The notes under the pieces: model-generated
The model's input: the letters and a program-made list of their open reading frames with translations, nothing else
Database searches by the model: none
Told to the model about the DNA's origin: nothing
Assembly: GCA_033439265.1 (NCBI GenBank)
Contig: JAVTVX010000029.1
Location: forward strand, 1,929,501-1,993,500
Direction of reading: 5' to 3'
Source: Dillenia suffruticosa
Lineage: Eukaryota > Streptophyta > Magnoliopsida > Dilleniales > Dilleniaceae
DNA length: 64,000 bases
Part shown: positions 62,646 through 64,000 of the stretch, one piece after another
How the letters are laid out: each line of letters starts with the position of its first letter
Numbering within the stretch: position 1 is the stretch's first letter
Translations under genes and position numbers: made by a program

Positions 62646-63948
62646 TCAGTACCAAATTGGTATGCAGGCATGAATTATCCACTGGAAAATGACATATATA
62701 CCGGTCCACAGAACAAAATAAGAAATTCGGAACCAAGGAAACCGCTGAAATAGAGGAAATGAGAAGATCACTATGGCCACAGAGATGAGAGCTAAGAAAT
62801 GGTTTCTAACAAAAAAATGGTGATGGAATGATATCCTACCAATGAATTCAAAGCTGTATCACCTAGGAGGAATATTGCATTGAGAGAGTGCAAATTAAAC
62901 GCCATCTATCATAAAAATGAGAAAAAGAAACAAAATCTATCTCAAAAATAGAAATGGAATAATTTCATAAGCAATGAGGCAACTCTAAATATAGAAACAG
63001 ACCCTGATTTTCATTTTTCAGTGCTATGTTAGAGGAAGTGTACCCAAGTGGTTCAGGGTCACAAAGGGATGCATTCGGGGTGAAGCCAAAAACTTATGTT
63101 AGGGGGACGAAAGTAAAATGTGCATGAGGCAAGGGCTGCAGGGGACTGACAATATAATTTTTAAGGAACAAACAACATTTGAAAGGATTTTTAACCGCAT
63201 TCATAAGCCTATTAGCAGTTTATTTGCTGAAATGTAGCTGAAAGTATATATATTTATTTTTCCTTTTTCTTTTTACGCCAAGGAGGGGGGAGTAGCTTCA
63301 CCAGAGGATACATGCCATCTTCACTAAAATATGAATTCATTTGATATACAAATTTCAAACTCAAGTAATGGGCAGCAATCTAAGTATTTTTTATACTGGA
63401 GGGATACTGTCTTGGGTTGGCTCAGATTTCTCCCTGAGAATCCCCTTGAGTGGTTGGCAGAAAATCAACTTGAATATCTCTTGAGAAGCATGAAATACAT
63501 GAGAAGGCAGTTCTTTAGGTTTGTGCAACTCACAAAGCTCAGATTGTATTCTTTAGTAGTAAGAGATGGAAAAATGATGAGCCAGTATACGCAATCCGTA
63601 AGCATTACTGCTCCAGCATTAATCTGCTTAACAAAATGGCATATGAAAAGATACGTGAGCAACACCTTATGCACAACTCTCAAATCATGCACCGGAATCT
63701 ATGATGCAATAACACATCCACGAAATGAAAATTACCTGAAATATAACCTGAAGGAGATGGCTGCAAAATCCTGCAATTTGTGAGACCCTACTATGTCTCA
63801 CGATTGTCGGGTCTGTAGTCTCACCATTTGGGAGAGGCGCATAATATCCACTCTCAGTATCTACAACAAAATGATCAATGCCATGTCCAGTGCCTATTTC
63901 TTGATGCCCTTGCCAAAAGCATCCATAGACGGAGAGCAATACTCCAAG
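62188..63948 (-). CDS. Plant multi-pass membrane protein of unknown function, 3' part only
   Basis: Six 3' exons of a gene that continues past the right edge: 63948-63736, 63623-63534, 62905-62840, 62744-62653, 62549-62502, 62302-62188; phases agree, 207 codons plus stop. Conserved blocks of a plant-wide uncharacterised membrane family are clear: GVLLSVYGCFWQ, INAGAVMLTDCVYWLIIFP, LLGDTALNSL, RFPWFRISYFVLWTGIYVIF, WWPYPFLDLSSPYA, VALMHIPCFSLFALMVKMKH, with the end FPQSYDCR. At least four hydrophobic segments are visible. I recognise the family only as an unnamed group of Arabidopsis transmembrane proteins and know no proven function. Confidence 0.8.
62596..62640. repeat. (TA)n(GA)n compound microsatellite in an intron
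   Basis: A short TA run followed by about 18 GA units, close to the donor site of the exon ending at 62653. Confidence 0.9.
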
Positions 63949-64000
63949 CTGCGAAAAGAGAAAAATCTTCTTAGAAAAATTGACACCAATGCCATGTGTA

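Overview
This is a nuclear window from a flowering plant, most likely a eudicot. The evidence is multi-exon genes with GT-AG introns, plant-only families (cysteine-rich receptor kinases, COX5C, plant MORC ATPase, a secreted peptide hormone precursor), AT-rich intergenic DNA, (CT)n/(GA)n tracts in gene leaders, and a dense load of SINEs, hAT-like, Mutator-like and pararetroviral remnants. I cannot name the species.

Layout. 95-7597 (minus): MORC-family GHKL ATPase, with 18 phase-consistent exons reconstructed; it probably continues off the left edge. 8920-9200: decayed LINE tail. 11373-20369 (plus): the complete meiotic crossover helicase MER3/HFM1 (26 exons, 1213 aa) with a solo-LTR-like insertion in intron 1. 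20745-22670: hAT-like element, a short SINE and long (CT)n tracts. 22695-22892 (plus): COX5C. 24520-26992 and 30271-34473 (both minus): two complete cysteine-rich receptor-like kinases of different subgroups in head-to-tail order, separated by SINE-rich DNA. 35060-37540: degenerate A-rich tandem array split by a 999-bp foldback Mutator-like element with a perfect 9-bp target duplication. 39524-40924 (minus): pseudogene fragment of mitochondrial polynucleotide phosphorylase. 44558-44818 (minus): secreted peptide precursor ending in a motif midway between CLE and IDA. 46465-52873 (plus): organellar-type NADP-isocitrate dehydrogenase with 15 recognisable exons but many disabling lesions, so a pseudogene. 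53240-58220: nested repeats, including a SINE with a perfect 16-bp target duplication, scrambled endogenous pararetrovirus pieces with a 35S-like promoter, and a 904-bp hAT-type MITE. 59698-61121 (plus): glutaredoxin with a CPFC active site. 62188-63948 (minus): 3' half of a plant multi-pass membrane protein gene that runs off the right edge.

The genes do not form a pathway; they are an ordinary plant neighbourhood covering chromatin silencing, meiosis, respiration, receptor signalling, peptide signalling and redox. Two SINE families recur across the window and account for much of the otherwise anonymous intergenic sequence. Exon coordinates were read by hand from splice signals, reading frame and remembered family conservation, not by alignment software.
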